DNA of 64,000 nucleotides from Pseudomonas koreensis. GTDB lineage: Bacteria; Pseudomonadota; Gammaproteobacteria; Pseudomonadales; Pseudomonadaceae. Below, piece by piece: positions 9,492-19,973 of the stretch. Position 1 is the first letter of the stretch, and every line of letters begins with the position of its first letter. The stretch lies in the NCBI RefSeq assembly GCF_012986595.1, contig NZ_JAAQYM010000003.1, positions 731,463 through 795,462 on the forward strand, written 5' to 3'. A program made the position numbers and the translations under genes. The notes below the pieces were generated by a model, which ran no database searches, was not told where the DNA came from, and saw only the letters and a program-made list of their open reading frames with translations.

Positions 9492-9788
9492 ATGCGTACG
9501 CTAAATCGCTTGCTGCTGGTCAGTTTGATTGCTGCCTCACCCTTGGCCGCGATGGCGGCGGATGATGCACCGTCAAAGGAGCCGGAAGTTACCATTAACA
9601 CGCACACCGAAGGCGACAAGGTCATTCAGGAATACAGCCGCAGTGGCTTCGTTTATGCGATCAAGGTCACGCCCAAGGGCGGTAAACCGTATTTCCTGGT
9701 GCGCGCCGATGGTTCGGACGCGAACTACATCCGCTCCGACCAGCCGGATATGCTGATTCCGTCGTGGGAAATCTTTACCTGGAAGTAA
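9492..9788 (+). CDS. DUF2782 periplasmic protein
   Basis: The 98-residue protein has a signal peptide (cleavage near AAMAA, residue 23) and a small conserved domain with EYSRSGFVYAIKVTPKGGKPYFLVRADG and the ending PSWEIFTWK, which I recognise as DUF2782, found next to polA in Pseudomonas. Function is unknown; it is likely a secreted periplasmic protein. A purine-rich site (GGGACAAGG) lies just before the ATG. A hairpin (GGCGCCGCT with its inverse, 9807-9828) separates it from thrB, but the two may still be cotranscribed. Confidence 0.85.
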   Translation: MRTLNRLLLVSLIAASPLAAMAADDAPSKEPEVTINTHTEGDKVIQEYSRSGFVYAIKVTPKGGKPYFLVRADGSDANYIRSDQPDMLIPSWEIFTWK

Positions 9789-9849
9789 GTTTCCCGACTT
9801 TTAATCGGCGCCGCTCGACAGCGGCGCCCGAACTGAGCAGTTTTTAACC

Positions 9850-10803
9850 ATGTCTGTGTTCACCCCCCTGGCTCGGCCCGAGCTGGAAACCTTTCTCGCC
9901 CCTTATGGGCTCGGCCGTCTGCTTGATTTCCAGGGGATCGCCGCCGGCAGCGAAAACACCAATTTCTTTATCAGCCTGGAGCAGGGCGAATTCGTCCTGA
10001 CCCTGGTCGAGCGCGGCCCGGTGCAGGAGATGCCGTTCTTCATCGACCTGCTCGATGTCCTGCACGAGGCCGATCTGCCGGTGCCTTACGCACTGCGCAC
10101 CACCGACGGCGTGGCGTTGCGTGAGCTGAAGGGCAAACCGGCGCTGCTGCAACCGCGTCTGGCGGGCAAGCACATCAAAGTTGCCAACGCGCAACATTGC
10201 GCGCAGGTCGGCGAGTTGCAGGCGCATCTGCACCTGGCGACCCAGGGCGAGCGCATGATCAAGCGCAAGACCGATCGCGGCCTGGACTGGATGCTGGAGG
10301 AGGGCAGCGAGTTTCTCTCGCACCTGAGCGATGCGCCGCGTGCGCTGCTGCACAAGGCGCTGGAGGAAATCACCGAGCGCAAAGAGAAGATCCTCGCACT
10401 GCCTCGGGCCAACATCCACGCCGACCTGTTTCGCGATAACGCGATGTTCGAAGGCACGCACCTGACCGGCCTGATCGACTTCTACAACGCCTGTTCGGGG
10501 CCGATGCTCTACGACGTGGCGATTGCCTTGAATGACTGGTGTTCGGACGAGGACGGTTTGATCGATGGCCCGCGTGCCCGTGCGTTTCTCGGTGCCTATG
10601 CGGCGCTGCGGCCGTTTACGGCTGCCGAAGCGGAGCTATGGCCGACGATGCTGCGGGTGGCGTGTGTGCGGTTCTGGCTGTCGCGGTTGATCGCAGCGGA
10701 GCAGTTTGCCGGGCAGGACGTGCTGATTCACGATCCGCAGGAGTTCGAGCAGCGGTTGGCGCAGCGGCAGCAGGTCAGTACACCGTTACCGTTCGCCCTC
10801 TAA
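9850..10803 (+). CDS. thrB: Homoserine kinase
   Basis: The 317-residue enzyme phosphorylates L-homoserine with ATP in threonine synthesis. It belongs to the pseudomonad ThrB type with an aminoglycoside phosphotransferase/choline kinase fold, not to the GHMP kinase ThrB of E. coli. Motifs: SVFTPLARPELETFL at the start, GSENTNFF (nucleotide loop), NIHADLFRDN (catalytic HxDxxxxN) and LIDFYNACSGP (metal-binding Asp). Length fits. It converges with znuA across a repeat element that may act as terminator for both. Confidence 0.95.
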   Translation: MSVFTPLARPELETFLAPYGLGRLLDFQGIAAGSENTNFFISLEQGEFVLTLVERGPVQEMPFFIDLLDVLHEADLPVPYALRTTDGVALRELKGKPALLQPRLAGKHIKVANAQHCAQVGELQAHLHLATQGERMIKRKTDRGLDWMLEEGSEFLSHLSDAPRALLHKALEEITERKEKILALPRANIHADLFRDNAMFEGTHLTGLIDFYNACSGPMLYDVAIALNDWCSDEDGLIDGPRARAFLGAYAALRPFTAAEAELWPTMLRVACVRFWLSRLIAAEQFAGQDVLIHDPQEFEQRLAQRQQVSTPLPFAL

Positions 10804-10807
10804 GATC

Positions 10808-10893
10808 AAAAGATCGCAGCCTTCGGCAGCTCCTACACAGGTATCGTGGCGAACCCGGAACCTGTAGGAGCTGCCGAAGGCTGCGATCTTTTT
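10808..10893. repeat. REP-type inverted repeat, family A
   Basis: Two arms of about 30 bases, the right reading CTGTAGGAGCTGCCGAAGG followed by CTGCGATCTTTTT, flank a short spacer. The stem is followed by a T-run on the plus strand and preceded by an A-run, so it could terminate thrB and znuA. Other copies of this family are at 14691-14763 and 29599-29684. Confidence 0.85.
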
Positions 10894-10900
10894 CTATGGG

Positions 10901-11821
10901 TTACAGCGACTCCAGGCATCCCGCCAAATCGTTACCCAACTTCTCCAGCACTTGCTCATAGCCCTGAGCCGTCGCCGGGGTGTATCCGCCCAGCGCATCC
11001 AGCTCCGCCAGTTTCACCGGCAGGCCAGCCACCAACGTTTCGGCCAGACGCGGACGCAGCGGCGGCTCGCTGAACACACAGGTCTTGCCCACTTCCTGCA
11101 GGCGTTTGCGCATCGCCGCGACGTGCTGGGCGCCCGGCTGCACTTCGGCGGCCACGCTGAACACGCCCGTGTGTTTCAAGCCGTAAGCTTCCTCGAAATA
11201 ATCGAAGGCTTCGTGGAACACGAAGTACGGCTTGCCTTCAACACTGGCCAGACGCTTCTTCAAACGCGCATCCAGCGCATCGAGGCGTCCGTCGAAAGCC
11301 TTGGCGTTGCTCTGATAGCGCTCGGCGTTGGCCGGATCTACTGCACTCAGGTCGGCGGCCATTTTGTCGGCAATCACCCGCGCGTTGACCGGCGATAACC
11401 ACAAATGCGCGTCCAGGGTGCCCGGGCGGTGATCGTGATCATGCTCGTCGGCGTCTTCGGCGTGGGAGTGGCTGTCTTCGGCAAAGCGGCGCAGTTTCAT
11501 GCCCGGCAGATCCTGCACGGCCACGCTCGGCAGGGTCCGGCCGTTCAATACGCGGGGCAGGAACCCTTCCATGTCCGGGCCGATCCAGTACAGCAGGTCC
11601 ACCGATTGCACCTTGCGCACATCAGACGGGCGCAGCGCGTAGTTATGCGGCGAGGCGCCCGGCGGCAACAGCACTTCGGGAATGGCCACGCCGTCCTGCA
11701 CGGCGGCGGCAATCAACTGCAACGGTTTGATGCTGGTGAGGACCTTGACTTCGGCCTTGGCCGAACCGATCAGCAGAAAACTGGCGACAAACGCCACAAA
11801 AACAGAAAAAAGTCGGGACAC
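10901..11821 (-). CDS. znuA: Zinc ABC transporter substrate-binding protein ZnuA
   Basis: The 306-residue periplasmic protein captures zinc for ZnuBC. It has a signal peptide ending at AKA, then EVKVLTSIKPLQLIAAAV, PGASPHNYAL with a zinc His, a His/Asp-rich loop (HSHAEDADEHDHDH) typical of zinc-binding ZnuA, LDAHLWLSP, FVFHEAFDYF and CVFSEPPLRP. The GTG at 11821 (MSRLFSVF) is chosen; another GTG three codons upstream is possible and neither has a clear Shine-Dalgarno. It is divergent from zur, with a Zur-type site in the 66-base gap. Confidence 0.94.
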   Translation of the reverse strand: MSRLFSVFVAFVASFLLIGSAKAEVKVLTSIKPLQLIAAAVQDGVAIPEVLLPPGASPHNYALRPSDVRKVQSVDLLYWIGPDMEGFLPRVLNGRTLPSVAVQDLPGMKLRRFAEDSHSHAEDADEHDHDHRPGTLDAHLWLSPVNARVIADKMAADLSAVDPANAERYQSNAKAFDGRLDALDARLKKRLASVEGKPYFVFHEAFDYFEEAYGLKHTGVFSVAAEVQPGAQHVAAMRKRLQEVGKTCVFSEPPLRPRLAETLVAGLPVKLAELDALGGYTPATAQGYEQVLEKLGNDLAGCLESL

Positions 11822-11843
11822 GATGACCACTCAAGGAGGCGAG

Positions 11844-11866
11844 AACGGGTAACATAATAACGTCTC
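11844..11866. promoter_or_regulatory. Candidate Zur box between znuA and zur-znuCB
   Basis: The core GTAACATAATAAC (11849-11861) resembles the gammaproteobacterial Zur consensus GTTATA-N-TATAAC with a few mismatches. It is the only AT-rich dyad in the divergent gap, and zinc-loaded Zur would repress both directions from here. Confidence 0.6.
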
Positions 11867-11887
11867 TATCAAAACTCGTCGCCGCCC

Positions 11888-12369
11888 ATGCCTATTACAC
11901 CGATTGCCAGCCGTCCCCACGACCACTCTCATTGCGTGCACAGCGCACTGACCGAGGCCGATGCCTTGTGCGCCCAGAAAGGTCTGCGCCTGACTGCATT
12001 GCGCCGGCGCGTGCTGGAACTGGTGTGGCAGAGCCACAAGCCGCTGGGCGCCTACGACATTCTCGCGGTGCTGAGCGAGCAGGACGGCCGCCGCGCCGCG
12101 CCGCCGACCGTGTACCGCGCGCTGGATTTTCTGCTGGAAAACGGCCTGGTGCACCGCATCTCGTCGCTCAACGCCTTCGTCGGTTGCGTGCATCCCGAGC
12201 ATGCGCATCAAGGTCAGTTCCTGATCTGCCGCGACTGCCACGCTGCCATCGAGCTGGAACAGAAAGCCATCAGCGACGCGATCATCAACAGCGCCAAGGA
12301 CGTCGGTTTCATCGTCGAAGCGCAGACCGTCGAAGTGGTCGGCTTGTGCGCCGGTTGCCAGGGGGCCTG

Positions 12370-12370
<1 letters not shown>
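11888..12370 (+). CDS. zur: Zinc uptake regulator Zur (Fur family)
   Basis: The 160-residue protein is a zinc-sensing repressor. The N-terminal winged helix includes [28 protein letters not shown] and [20 protein letters not shown] (recognition helix). The C-terminal dimer domain has [17 protein letters not shown] with one CxxC and ends with CAGC, the second CxxC of the structural zinc. It is the first gene of zur-znuC-znuB, giving autoregulation. Its stop overlaps the znuC start by one base. Confidence 0.93.
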
Positions 12371-13147
<777 letters not shown>

Positions 13148-13155
<8 letters not shown>

Positions 13156-13936
13156 TTTTCTGTTGTATGCCCTGCTTGCAGGTCTGGCACTGGCGGTGGT
13201 TGCCGGGCCGTTAGGCTCGTTCGTGGTCTGGCGGCGTATGGCTTATTTCGGCGACACCCTGTCGCACGCCGCGCTGCTGGGCGTGGCGCTGGGCTTTCTG
13301 CTGGATGTCAGCCCGACCGTTGCGGTCACGGTTGGCTGCCTGCTGCTGGCGGTGCTGCTGGTGACCTTGCAACAGCGCCAGCCGCTGGCCTCCGACACGC
13401 TGTTGGGGATTCTTGCGCCGAGCACGCTCTCTCTTGGCCTGGTGGTACTAAGCTTCATGCATGAAGTGCGGATCGACCTGATGGCCTATCTGTTTGGCGA
13501 CCTGCTGGCGATCAGCCCGACCGATCTGGCCTGGATCCTCGGCGGCAGCGCGGCGGTCCTGGTGTTGCTGGTGACGCTGTGGCGACCGCTGCTGGCGATC
13601 ACCGTGCATGAAGAGTTGGCCAGGGTCGAAGGCCTGCCGGTGGCGGGCCTGCGCATGGCGCTGATGCTGTTGATCGCGGTGGTGATCGCGGTGGCGATGA
13701 AAATCGTCGGGGTGTTGCTGATTACCTCGCTGCTGATTATCCCGGCGGCTGCGGCACAGCGTCACGCCCGCTCGCCGGAGCAGATGGCCCTGGGCGCGAG
13801 CCTGCTGGGCATGCTCGCGGTGTGTGGCGGGCTGGCGCTGTCATGGTTCAAAGACACCCCGGCGGGGCCGTCAATCGTGGTAACGGCGGCCGCACTGTTT
13901 CTGCTGAGTTTTGTTCTGCCCCGTCGAGGGGTGTAG
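13148..13936 (+). CDS. znuB: Zinc ABC transporter permease ZnuB
   Basis: The 262-residue inner-membrane protein forms the zinc channel. It has about eight hydrophobic segments and the family patterns [26 protein letters not shown] near the start and [14 protein letters not shown] late. The ATG at 13148 lies eight bases inside the znuC end, so the two are translationally coupled. The sequence upstream in this frame belongs to znuC read in another frame. Confidence 0.95.
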
Positions 13937-13973
13937 ACTTGCTCGCTTTTTGCGCAATTAGAGAGTCGCAGGA

Positions 13974-14687
13974 ATGAAGCCGTTCGCCTCCCGTTATCTG
14001 CTCCTTGTCGCATTTTCCGTGCTGCTGGGCGCCTGCCAAAGCACGCCGCCGGTGGCCGAAGCCCCCGACGCGCGGGCCACGGCCATCGCACAGCTGGAAC
14101 AAAGCCTGGCCAGTAGCGAACTGGCCACCGCCGAAGACCAATTGGCCACCTTGCAGGCACAAAACCCCAGCGATCAGTCCCTTGAGCAGTACCAGCGGCA
14201 GTTGGCCGAAGCCTACCTGCGCCGCAGCCAGATCGTGTTGCAGAAAGGGGATGTGAACGCCGCCGCCACTGCGCTGAGCCGTGCCCGCGCGCTGATGCCC
14301 AAGGCCCCGGCGCTGACCGGTGGCGTCAACGGCGCCATCACCGAAGCCCGTAAGGCCGAGCTGGAAAAGGCCGAAGCGGCGCTGCTGGCGGCCGAAGCCA
14401 AGCCGAAAGCCAAGGTGATCGATCCGACCGCTGAGAGCACCACGGTGGCGCTGAACATCAACGACAGTCGCAAACTTCGCCGGCAATTGGATGCGATCGC
14501 CGCCGATGTGGTGAATTACGAATGTGCCGTAAGCATTCAGGCGCCGCGTACCCAGGATTATCCTTGGCTGGCGACATTGTTGAAAAAACGCGTGAAGAAA
14601 CTGAATCCGGATTTCGATCTGCAGATTGAGAAGCAAATCCTGCGCACAGTGCCGGCGCAGATGGTCTTGAGCCCGCGTAAACCCTAA
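13974..14687 (+). CDS. Putative lipoprotein with tetratricopeptide-like helices
   Basis: The 237-residue protein starts with a lipoprotein signal (lipobox LGAC, Cys21). The next 130 residues are helical and Ala/Gln/Leu-rich with a TPR-like pattern (ATAIAQLEQSLASSELATAEDQLATLQAQNP is split by helix breaks at NPSD). The end half is basic. It corresponds by position to the PA5502-type gene next to znuB. The function is not known; being last after znuB, separated by 37 bases, it might be read through from the zinc operon, but no zinc motif is seen. Confidence 0.75.
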   Translation: MKPFASRYLLLVAFSVLLGACQSTPPVAEAPDARATAIAQLEQSLASSELATAEDQLATLQAQNPSDQSLEQYQRQLAEAYLRRSQIVLQKGDVNAAATALSRARALMPKAPALTGGVNGAITEARKAELEKAEAALLAAEAKPKAKVIDPTAESTTVALNINDSRKLRRQLDAIAADVVNYECAVSIQAPRTQDYPWLATLLKKRVKKLNPDFDLQIEKQILRTVPAQMVLSPRKP

Positions 14688-14690
14688 AAG

Positions 14691-14763
14691 CTTCGCAGCC
14701 TCCGGCAGCGCCTACAGGTGAAACTCATCCTCTGTAGGAGCTGCCGAAGGCTGCGATCTTTTG
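14691..14763. repeat. REP-type inverted repeat, family A
   Basis: The right arm (14732-14763) matches the 10808-10893 element; the left arm (14691-14717) is imperfect. It lies between the convergent lipoprotein gene and katE and ends in TTTTG, so it may act as a terminator. Confidence 0.8.
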
Positions 14764-14766
14764 CTT

Positions 14767-16908
14767 TTAAGCCGGAATGGCTTTCGCCTTAGGCTCCCGC
14801 GCCCAAACCCGATGCTGCCCGATTGCCGCGAAGAACGGCTTGGTCAACCCCGGCACATCCTTGCCTTGCAACAATCCAGCGTCCGCCTCCAGCTTCAGCA
14901 GATCCTGCAACTGCTTGGCCTCGCCATGCAGCGCAATCGCCTTCAGATGCTTGTACGCCTCCAGCAGGTAGTGCAGCGCCACGCCGTCGCCGCTCAGCGC
15001 TTTGATCGATGCTGCGCCACCCGGCACGAACACCGCATCGAAGATCACCGAAGGCATGCCTTCCATCGACGCATCCACCGCGAGGGTCTTGCCATCGGCG
15101 GTCTTCACCGGCGCGGAGGTCGGGCCGAGCAGCTTGGCGTGCGCACCTTCCGCCGCCAGGGCCTTCTTCATCGCATCAATCGCTGCACCATCGACGCCGT
15201 TGGCGGCAAGAATTGCCACTTTGCGGGTTTTGATGTTCTCCGGCAGCAGGTTGGCCTGACTCAGCGAAGGCGAATTGTCGAAGGAGGTTTTACGCACCTC
15301 GACCGTGCCTTTGCCTGGCGCCGGCAGGCCCAGGTTGGCCGCGACACGTTTGGCCAGTTCCAGGTCGATGTTGGCGAGAATCTCGTTCACCTGCCGCGCA
15401 CGGATGAACTCGCGCTCGACCTTGCCCAACTCGAAGCTGTAGGCGGCAATGATGTGCTCCTTCTCGTGTGCGCTCATGCTGTGGAAGAACAGCCGCGCCT
15501 GAGAGAAGTGATCGCTGAACGATTCGCTGCGCTGGCGGATCTTGGCGGCATCGATGCGTTCCGGATACGTCTCGAAACCACCGTCTTGCGCGGCCGGCGG
15601 GGTTTCTTTGGGCCAGCCACCGTCAATCGAGTTCGGCTCGTAAGACGCGCGACCCTTGTCGATCACCGTGCGGTGCTGAGCATCGCGCTGACCGTTGTGG
15701 AACGGCGCCACCGGGCGGTTGATTGGCAGTTCATGAAAGTTCGGCCCACCGAGTCGGCTGATTTGCGTGTCGGTGTAGGAAAACAGCCGACCTTGCAGCA
15801 ACGGGTCGTTGGAGAAGTCGATGCCTGGCACGATGTGGCCCGGGCAGAACGCAACCTGCTCGGTCTCGGCAAAGAAGTTGTCCGGGTTGCGGTTCAACGT
15901 CATCTTGCCCAGTGGGGTGATCGGCACGATTTCTTCAGGGATCAATTTGGTCGGGTCGAGGATGTCGAAATCGAAGTCGTGTTCGTTTTCCTCCTCGATG
16001 ATCTGTACGCCGAGTTCCCACTCTGGATAGTCGCCCATCTCGATGGCTTCCCAGAGATCGCGGCGGTGGTAGTCGGTGTCTTTACCGGCGAGCTTTTGTG
16101 CTTCGTCCCAGACCAGCGAGCAAGTGCCGGCGGTAGGGCGCCAGTGGAATTTGACGAAGCGCGATTTGCCCTCGGCGTTGACCAGCCGGAAGGTGTGCAC
16201 GCCGAAGCCCTGCATGCTGCGCAGGCTTTTCGGGATCGCCCGGTCGGACATCGCCCAGATCACCATGTGTGCCGATTCCGGCACCAAGGAGACGAAATCC
16301 CAGAAGGTGTCGTGGGCCGAGCCGCCGGTCGGGATTTCGTTGTGCGGTTCAGGTTTTACCGCGTGAACGAAGTCGGGAAACTTGATCGCATCCTGAATGA
16401 AGAACACCGGCATGTTATTGCCGACCAGATCGAAGTTGCCTTCGTCGGTGAAGAACTTCACGGCAAAACCGCGCACGTCACGCACGGTGTCGCCGGAGCC
16501 GCGTGGCCCCTGCACGGTAGAAAAACGCACGAACACCGGGGTCTTTTTCCCCGGATCCTGCAGGAAACCGGCCTTGGTCAGTGTCGAATGGTTCTCGTAG
16601 GCCTGGAAGAAACCATGGGCGCCGGTGCCGCGGGCGTGGACGATGCGCTCCGGAATGCGTTCGTGGTCAAAGTGCGTGATCTTTTCACGCATGATGAAAT
16701 CTTCCAGCAGCGACGGTCCGCGCGGGCCGGCCTTGAGGGTGTTCTGGTTATCGGCGACCTTCACCCCTTGGTTGGTGCGCAGGGCCTGGCCGGTAGCGTC
16801 GGAGCGAAATTTCTCCAGGCTGTCGAGTTTGGCGTTGGTGTTGGCGCGATCCTTGGTATCGGTTCCGGCCAGCTGGCTTTTGTCGGTCGTAGGTTTCTTG
16901 CTGCTCAT
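14767..16908 (-). CDS. katE: Large-subunit catalase HPII (KatE, clade 2)
   Basis: The 713-residue heme enzyme breaks down hydrogen peroxide. The catalytic core has [20 protein letters not shown] (distal His) and [14 protein letters not shown] (proximal heme-binding Tyr). After about residue 560 comes the extra C-terminal flavodoxin/DJ-1-like domain of large catalases ([32 protein letters not shown]). ATG at 16906-16908 ([10 protein letters not shown]) is chosen because GAGGAG stands ten bases before it; the open frame upstream to 16986 lacks family sequence. The KatE type is usually stationary-phase controlled; no regulator site was identified here. Confidence 0.96.
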   Translation of the reverse strand: MSSKKPTTDKSQLAGTDTKDRANTNAKLDSLEKFRSDATGQALRTNQGVKVADNQNTLKAGPRGPSLLEDFIMREKITHFDHERIPERIVHARGTGAHGFFQAYENHSTLTKAGFLQDPGKKTPVFVRFSTVQGPRGSGDTVRDVRGFAVKFFTDEGNFDLVGNNMPVFFIQDAIKFPDFVHAVKPEPHNEIPTGGSAHDTFWDFVSLVPESAHMVIWAMSDRAIPKSLRSMQGFGVHTFRLVNAEGKSRFVKFHWRPTAGTCSLVWDEAQKLAGKDTDYHRRDLWEAIEMGDYPEWELGVQIIEEENEHDFDFDILDPTKLIPEEIVPITPLGKMTLNRNPDNFFAETEQVAFCPGHIVPGIDFSNDPLLQGRLFSYTDTQISRLGGPNFHELPINRPVAPFHNGQRDAQHRTVIDKGRASYEPNSIDGGWPKETPPAAQDGGFETYPERIDAAKIRQRSESFSDHFSQARLFFHSMSAHEKEHIIAAYSFELGKVEREFIRARQVNEILANIDLELAKRVAANLGLPAPGKGTVEVRKTSFDNSPSLSQANLLPENIKTRKVAILAANGVDGAAIDAMKKALAAEGAHAKLLGPTSAPVKTADGKTLAVDASMEGMPSVIFDAVFVPGGAASIKALSGDGVALHYLLEAYKHLKAIALHGEAKQLQDLLKLEADAGLLQGKDVPGLTKPFFAAIGQHRVWAREPKAKAIPA

Positions 16909-17168
16909 CAGACGTAAACTCCTCGGTTGACCCCGTTTCAACGGGGACTCTTGAGCGTTTCCGGGCACGGTTACCCAGGGTTTCAAGTCGTTTAACTAGT
17001 GACCAATGAGCAGGAACGGGCGTTCCTTTTTTATGACCTTTGATCTTGTTATTGCCAAATCGAAGGTTAATTGCGAAATAAATGCTAAGAACCTCTATAC
17101 GGACAGGCTAAAATGCGCGCCCGGCTAACCGCTGATCCTTTTCTAACGCGCCCCACAAGGTTCGCTAC

Positions 17169-18176
17169 GTGATCGAGTTTCAAAACGTCCACAAAACTTA
17201 CCGCGTTGCCGGTAAGGACATTCCCGCCCTGCACCCGACCAGTCTTTCGATTGAAAACGGTCAGGTCTTCGGCCTGATCGGCCATTCCGGTGCGGGAAAA
17301 AGTACCCTGCTGCGTCTGATCAATCGCCTGGAAGACTCCAGCGGCGGCAAGATCATCGTCGACGGCGAAGAAGTCACCGCGCTGGACGCCAACGGCCTGC
17401 GTCGTTTCCGCCAGCAAGTCGGGATGATCTTCCAGCACTTCAACCTGCTCGCCTCCAAGACCGTGGCCGACAACGTTGCGCTGCCGCTGACCCTGGCCGG
17501 TGAGCTGTCGACCAGCGAGATCAATCAACGCGTTGCCGAGTTGCTGGCGCGGGTCGGTCTGTCGGATCACGCCAAAAAGTACCCGGCGCAATTGTCTGGC
17601 GGCCAGAAGCAGCGCGTCGGCATCGCCCGCGCCCTGGCGACCAAACCGAAGATTCTGCTGTGTGACGAGGCCACCAGTGCCCTCGACCCGCAGACCACCG
17701 CGTCGGTCCTGCAACTGCTGGCCGAGATCAACCGCGAGCTGAAACTGACCATCGTCCTGATCACCCACGAGATGGATGTGATCCGTCGCGTCTGCGATCA
17801 GGTGGCGGTGATGGACGCAGGCGTGATCGTCGAGCAAGGCTCGGTGGCCGATGTGTTCCTGCATCCGCAGCACCCGACCACCAAGCGTTTTGTGCAGGAA
17901 AGCGAGCAGATCGACGAAAACGAGCAGCGTGATGACTTCGCTCACGTGCCGGGTCGCATCGTCCGTCTGACCTTCCAGGGCGAAGCGACTTACGCGCCGT
18001 TGCTCGGTACCGTCGCCCGGGAAACCGGGGTCGACTACAGCATCCTCGCCGGTCGCATCGACCGCATCAAAGACATTCCTTACGGGCAATTGACCCTCGC
18101 CGTCACCGGTGGCGACATGGAAGCGGCCTTCGCCCGTTTCACCGCCGCCGACGTTCACATGGAGGTGCTGCGTTAA
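17169..18176 (+). CDS. metN: Methionine ABC transporter ATP-binding protein MetN
   Basis: The 335-residue ATPase powers D/L-methionine import. It has Walker [10 protein letters not shown], signature LSGGQKQR, Walker [13 protein letters not shown] and H-loop ITHEMD. The C-terminal 90 residues ([18 protein letters not shown] onward) are the NIL domain, which binds methionine and shuts the transporter when the cell has enough. The start is GTG at 17169 with AAGG about ten bases before. Its stop overlaps the metI start by one base (TAATG). Confidence 0.94.
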   Translation: MIEFQNVHKTYRVAGKDIPALHPTSLSIENGQVFGLIGHSGAGKSTLLRLINRLEDSSGGKIIVDGEEVTALDANGLRRFRQQVGMIFQHFNLLASKTVADNVALPLTLAGELSTSEINQRVAELLARVGLSDHAKKYPAQLSGGQKQRVGIARALATKPKILLCDEATSALDPQTTASVLQLLAEINRELKLTIVLITHEMDVIRRVCDQVAVMDAGVIVEQGSVADVFLHPQHPTTKRFVQESEQIDENEQRDDFAHVPGRIVRLTFQGEATYAPLLGTVARETGVDYSILAGRIDRIKDIPYGQLTLAVTGGDMEAAFARFTAADVHMEVLR

Positions 18177-18892
18177 TGGAAATGTACGACGCTGCAATCA
18201 AGAACTACGACGCCGCAGTAGAAGCCATCAAGCTGTTCTTCCAGAACATCGACTGGCTGGAAATCGGCTTGGCCACCAACGACACCATGCTGATGCTCGG
18301 TGGTTCGCTGTTGTTCACTGTTCTGCTCGGCCTGCCGCTGGGTGTGCTGCTGTTTCTCTGCAGCCCGCGCCAGCTGCTGGAAAACCGGGTGGTCTACGCG
18401 ATCATGTCGTTGGCGGTGAACATCCTGCGCTCGCTGCCGTTCATCATTCTGTTGATCGTGATGATCCCGTTCACCGTGATGATCACTGGCACCTCGCTGG
18501 GCGTGGCCGGGGCGATTCCGCCGCTGGTGGTGGGGGCAACCCCGTTCTTCGCGCGCCTGGTGGAAACCGCGCTGCGTGAAGTCGATCGCGGCATCATCGA
18601 GGCGACCCAGTCGATGGGCGCGACCACCCGGCAGATCATCATGAACGCCTTGCTGCCGGAAGCCCGTCCGGGCATCTTCGCAGCGATTACGGTGACGGCG
18701 ATTACCCTGGTGTCCTACACGGCCATGGCCGGTGTGGTCGGTGCCGGTGGTCTGGGTGACCTGGCGATCCGCTTCGGCTACCAGCGCTTCCAGACTGACG
18801 TGATGATCGTCACCGTGGTGCTGCTGTTGATTCTGGTGCAAGTGCTGCAAATGGTTGGTGATCGACTGGTCGTGCATTTCTCGCGCAAATAA
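18176..18892 (+). CDS. metI: Methionine ABC transporter permease MetI
   Basis: The 238-residue permease has five or six transmembrane helices and the binding-protein-dependent transport EAA loop (EVDRGIIEATQSMGATTRQII), followed by the family ending YTAMAGVVGAGGLGDLAIRFGYQRF. The ATG at 18176 is coupled to the metN stop. The first 25 residues ([19 protein letters not shown]) extend beyond the commonest MetI start; a second in-frame ATG two codons on is possible. Confidence 0.94.
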   Translation: MEMYDAAIKNYDAAVEAIKLFFQNIDWLEIGLATNDTMLMLGGSLLFTVLLGLPLGVLLFLCSPRQLLENRVVYAIMSLAVNILRSLPFIILLIVMIPFTVMITGTSLGVAGAIPPLVVGATPFFARLVETALREVDRGIIEATQSMGATTRQIIMNALLPEARPGIFAAITVTAITLVSYTAMAGVVGAGGLGDLAIRFGYQRFQTDVMIVTVVLLLILVQVLQMVGDRLVVHFSRK

Positions 18893-18967
18893 CCGGTTTT
18901 TTAATCAAGAATGAGCCGGCCATTCGCTGGCAGGCGCCAGACGGGCGCCTAATAAGGAGTTAGCTGA

Positions 18968-19741
18968 ATGAAAAAACTGATCGTTGCCCTCGCTGCCGTT
19001 GCTGCCTTTTCCGCGCACGCAGAAGAAACCCTGACCGTTGCCGCCAGCCCGGTGCCGCATGCGGAAATCCTCGAGTTCGTGAAGCCGGCCCTGGCCAAAG
19101 AAGGTGTGGATCTGAAGGTCAAGGTCTTCACCGACTACATTCAGCCGAACGTACAGGTTGCCGAAAAACGTCTGGACGCCAACTTCTTCCAGCACCAGCC
19201 TTACCTCGATGAGTTCAACAAGGCCAAGGGCACCAGCCTGGTCGCCGTGACTGGCGTGCATCTGGAGCCGCTGGGCGCGTACTCGAGCAAGATCAAGAAG
19301 CTCGATGAACTGCCAAGCGGCGCCAACGTGGTGATCCCGAACGACGCCACCAACGGCGGCCGTGCACTGTTGCTGCTAGCCAAGGCTGGCCTGATTACTT
19401 TGAAGGACCCGACCAACATCCTGTCGACCGTTAAAGACATCGCGCAGAACCCGAAAGACCTGAAAATCCGTGAACTGGAAGCCGCGACCATCCCGCGCGT
19501 GCTGACTCAGGTCGACCTGGCACTGATCAACACCAATTACGCGCTGGAAGCCAAGCTCGATCCGTCCAATGACGCGCTGGTGATCGAAGGCAACGACTCG
19601 CCTTACGTGAACATCCTGGTGTCCCGTGCGGACAACAAGGACAGCGACGCGATGCAGAAACTGGCCGCCGCCCTGCACAGCCCGGAAGTGAAGAAATTCA
19701 TCACCGAGAAGTACAAAGGCGCGGTATTGCCGGCGTTCTGA
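18968..19741 (+). CDS. metQ: Methionine-binding protein MetQ (NlpA family)
   Basis: The 257-residue substrate-binding protein delivers methionine to MetNI. It has a normal signal peptide cleaved after AHA (residue 18), with no lipobox Cys, so it is a soluble periplasmic form, unlike the lipoprotein MetQ of E. coli. Family motifs: VAASPVPHAEIL, VFTDYIQPN, FFQHQPYLDEFNK, IPNDATNGGRALLLLAKAGL and LALINTNYA. AAGGAG lies before the ATG. A strong terminator follows, closing the metNIQ operon. Confidence 0.95.
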   Translation: MKKLIVALAAVAAFSAHAEETLTVAASPVPHAEILEFVKPALAKEGVDLKVKVFTDYIQPNVQVAEKRLDANFFQHQPYLDEFNKAKGTSLVAVTGVHLEPLGAYSSKIKKLDELPSGANVVIPNDATNGGRALLLLAKAGLITLKDPTNILSTVKDIAQNPKDLKIRELEAATIPRVLTQVDLALINTNYALEAKLDPSNDALVIEGNDSPYVNILVSRADNKDSDAMQKLAAALHSPEVKKFITEKYKGAVLPAF

Positions 19742-19762
19742 TACAGATTGCTGCAATGAAAA

Positions 19763-19789
19763 GGGGACGCCAATGGCGTCCCCTTTTTT
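19763..19789 (+). terminator. Rho-independent terminator of metNIQ
   Basis: GGGGACGCC and GGCGTCCCC form a perfect nine-base stem with an AAT loop, followed by six T. It begins 22 bases after the metQ stop. Confidence 0.9.
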
Positions 19790-19824
19790 GTGCCCAAAAC
19801 ACAGATCCCCTGGATGCCGGTTTT

Positions 19825-19957
19825 TGTGGCGAGGGAGCTTGCTCCCGCTCGGCTGCGCAGCAGTCGTAAACCCTACTGTTGCGGTGCAACTATTAGTCCG
19901 CATCAGCTGGTTTTGGGGCCGCTTCGCAGCCCAGCGGGAGCAAGCTCCCTCGCCACA
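19825..19957. repeat. REP-type inverted repeat, family B
   Basis: The left arm TGTGGCGAGGGAGCTTGCTC and its inverse at the right end flank about 85 bases. It lies between the convergent metQ and sco genes. Related copies: 25664-25758 and 50940-51049. Confidence 0.85.
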
Positions 19958-19973
19958 GATTTTCATCAGGGCG

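Noticed and set aside
14761..16917. A 718-codon open frame on the plus strand opposite katE
   Set aside because: Antisense shadow of a clear catalase gene; no family motif.
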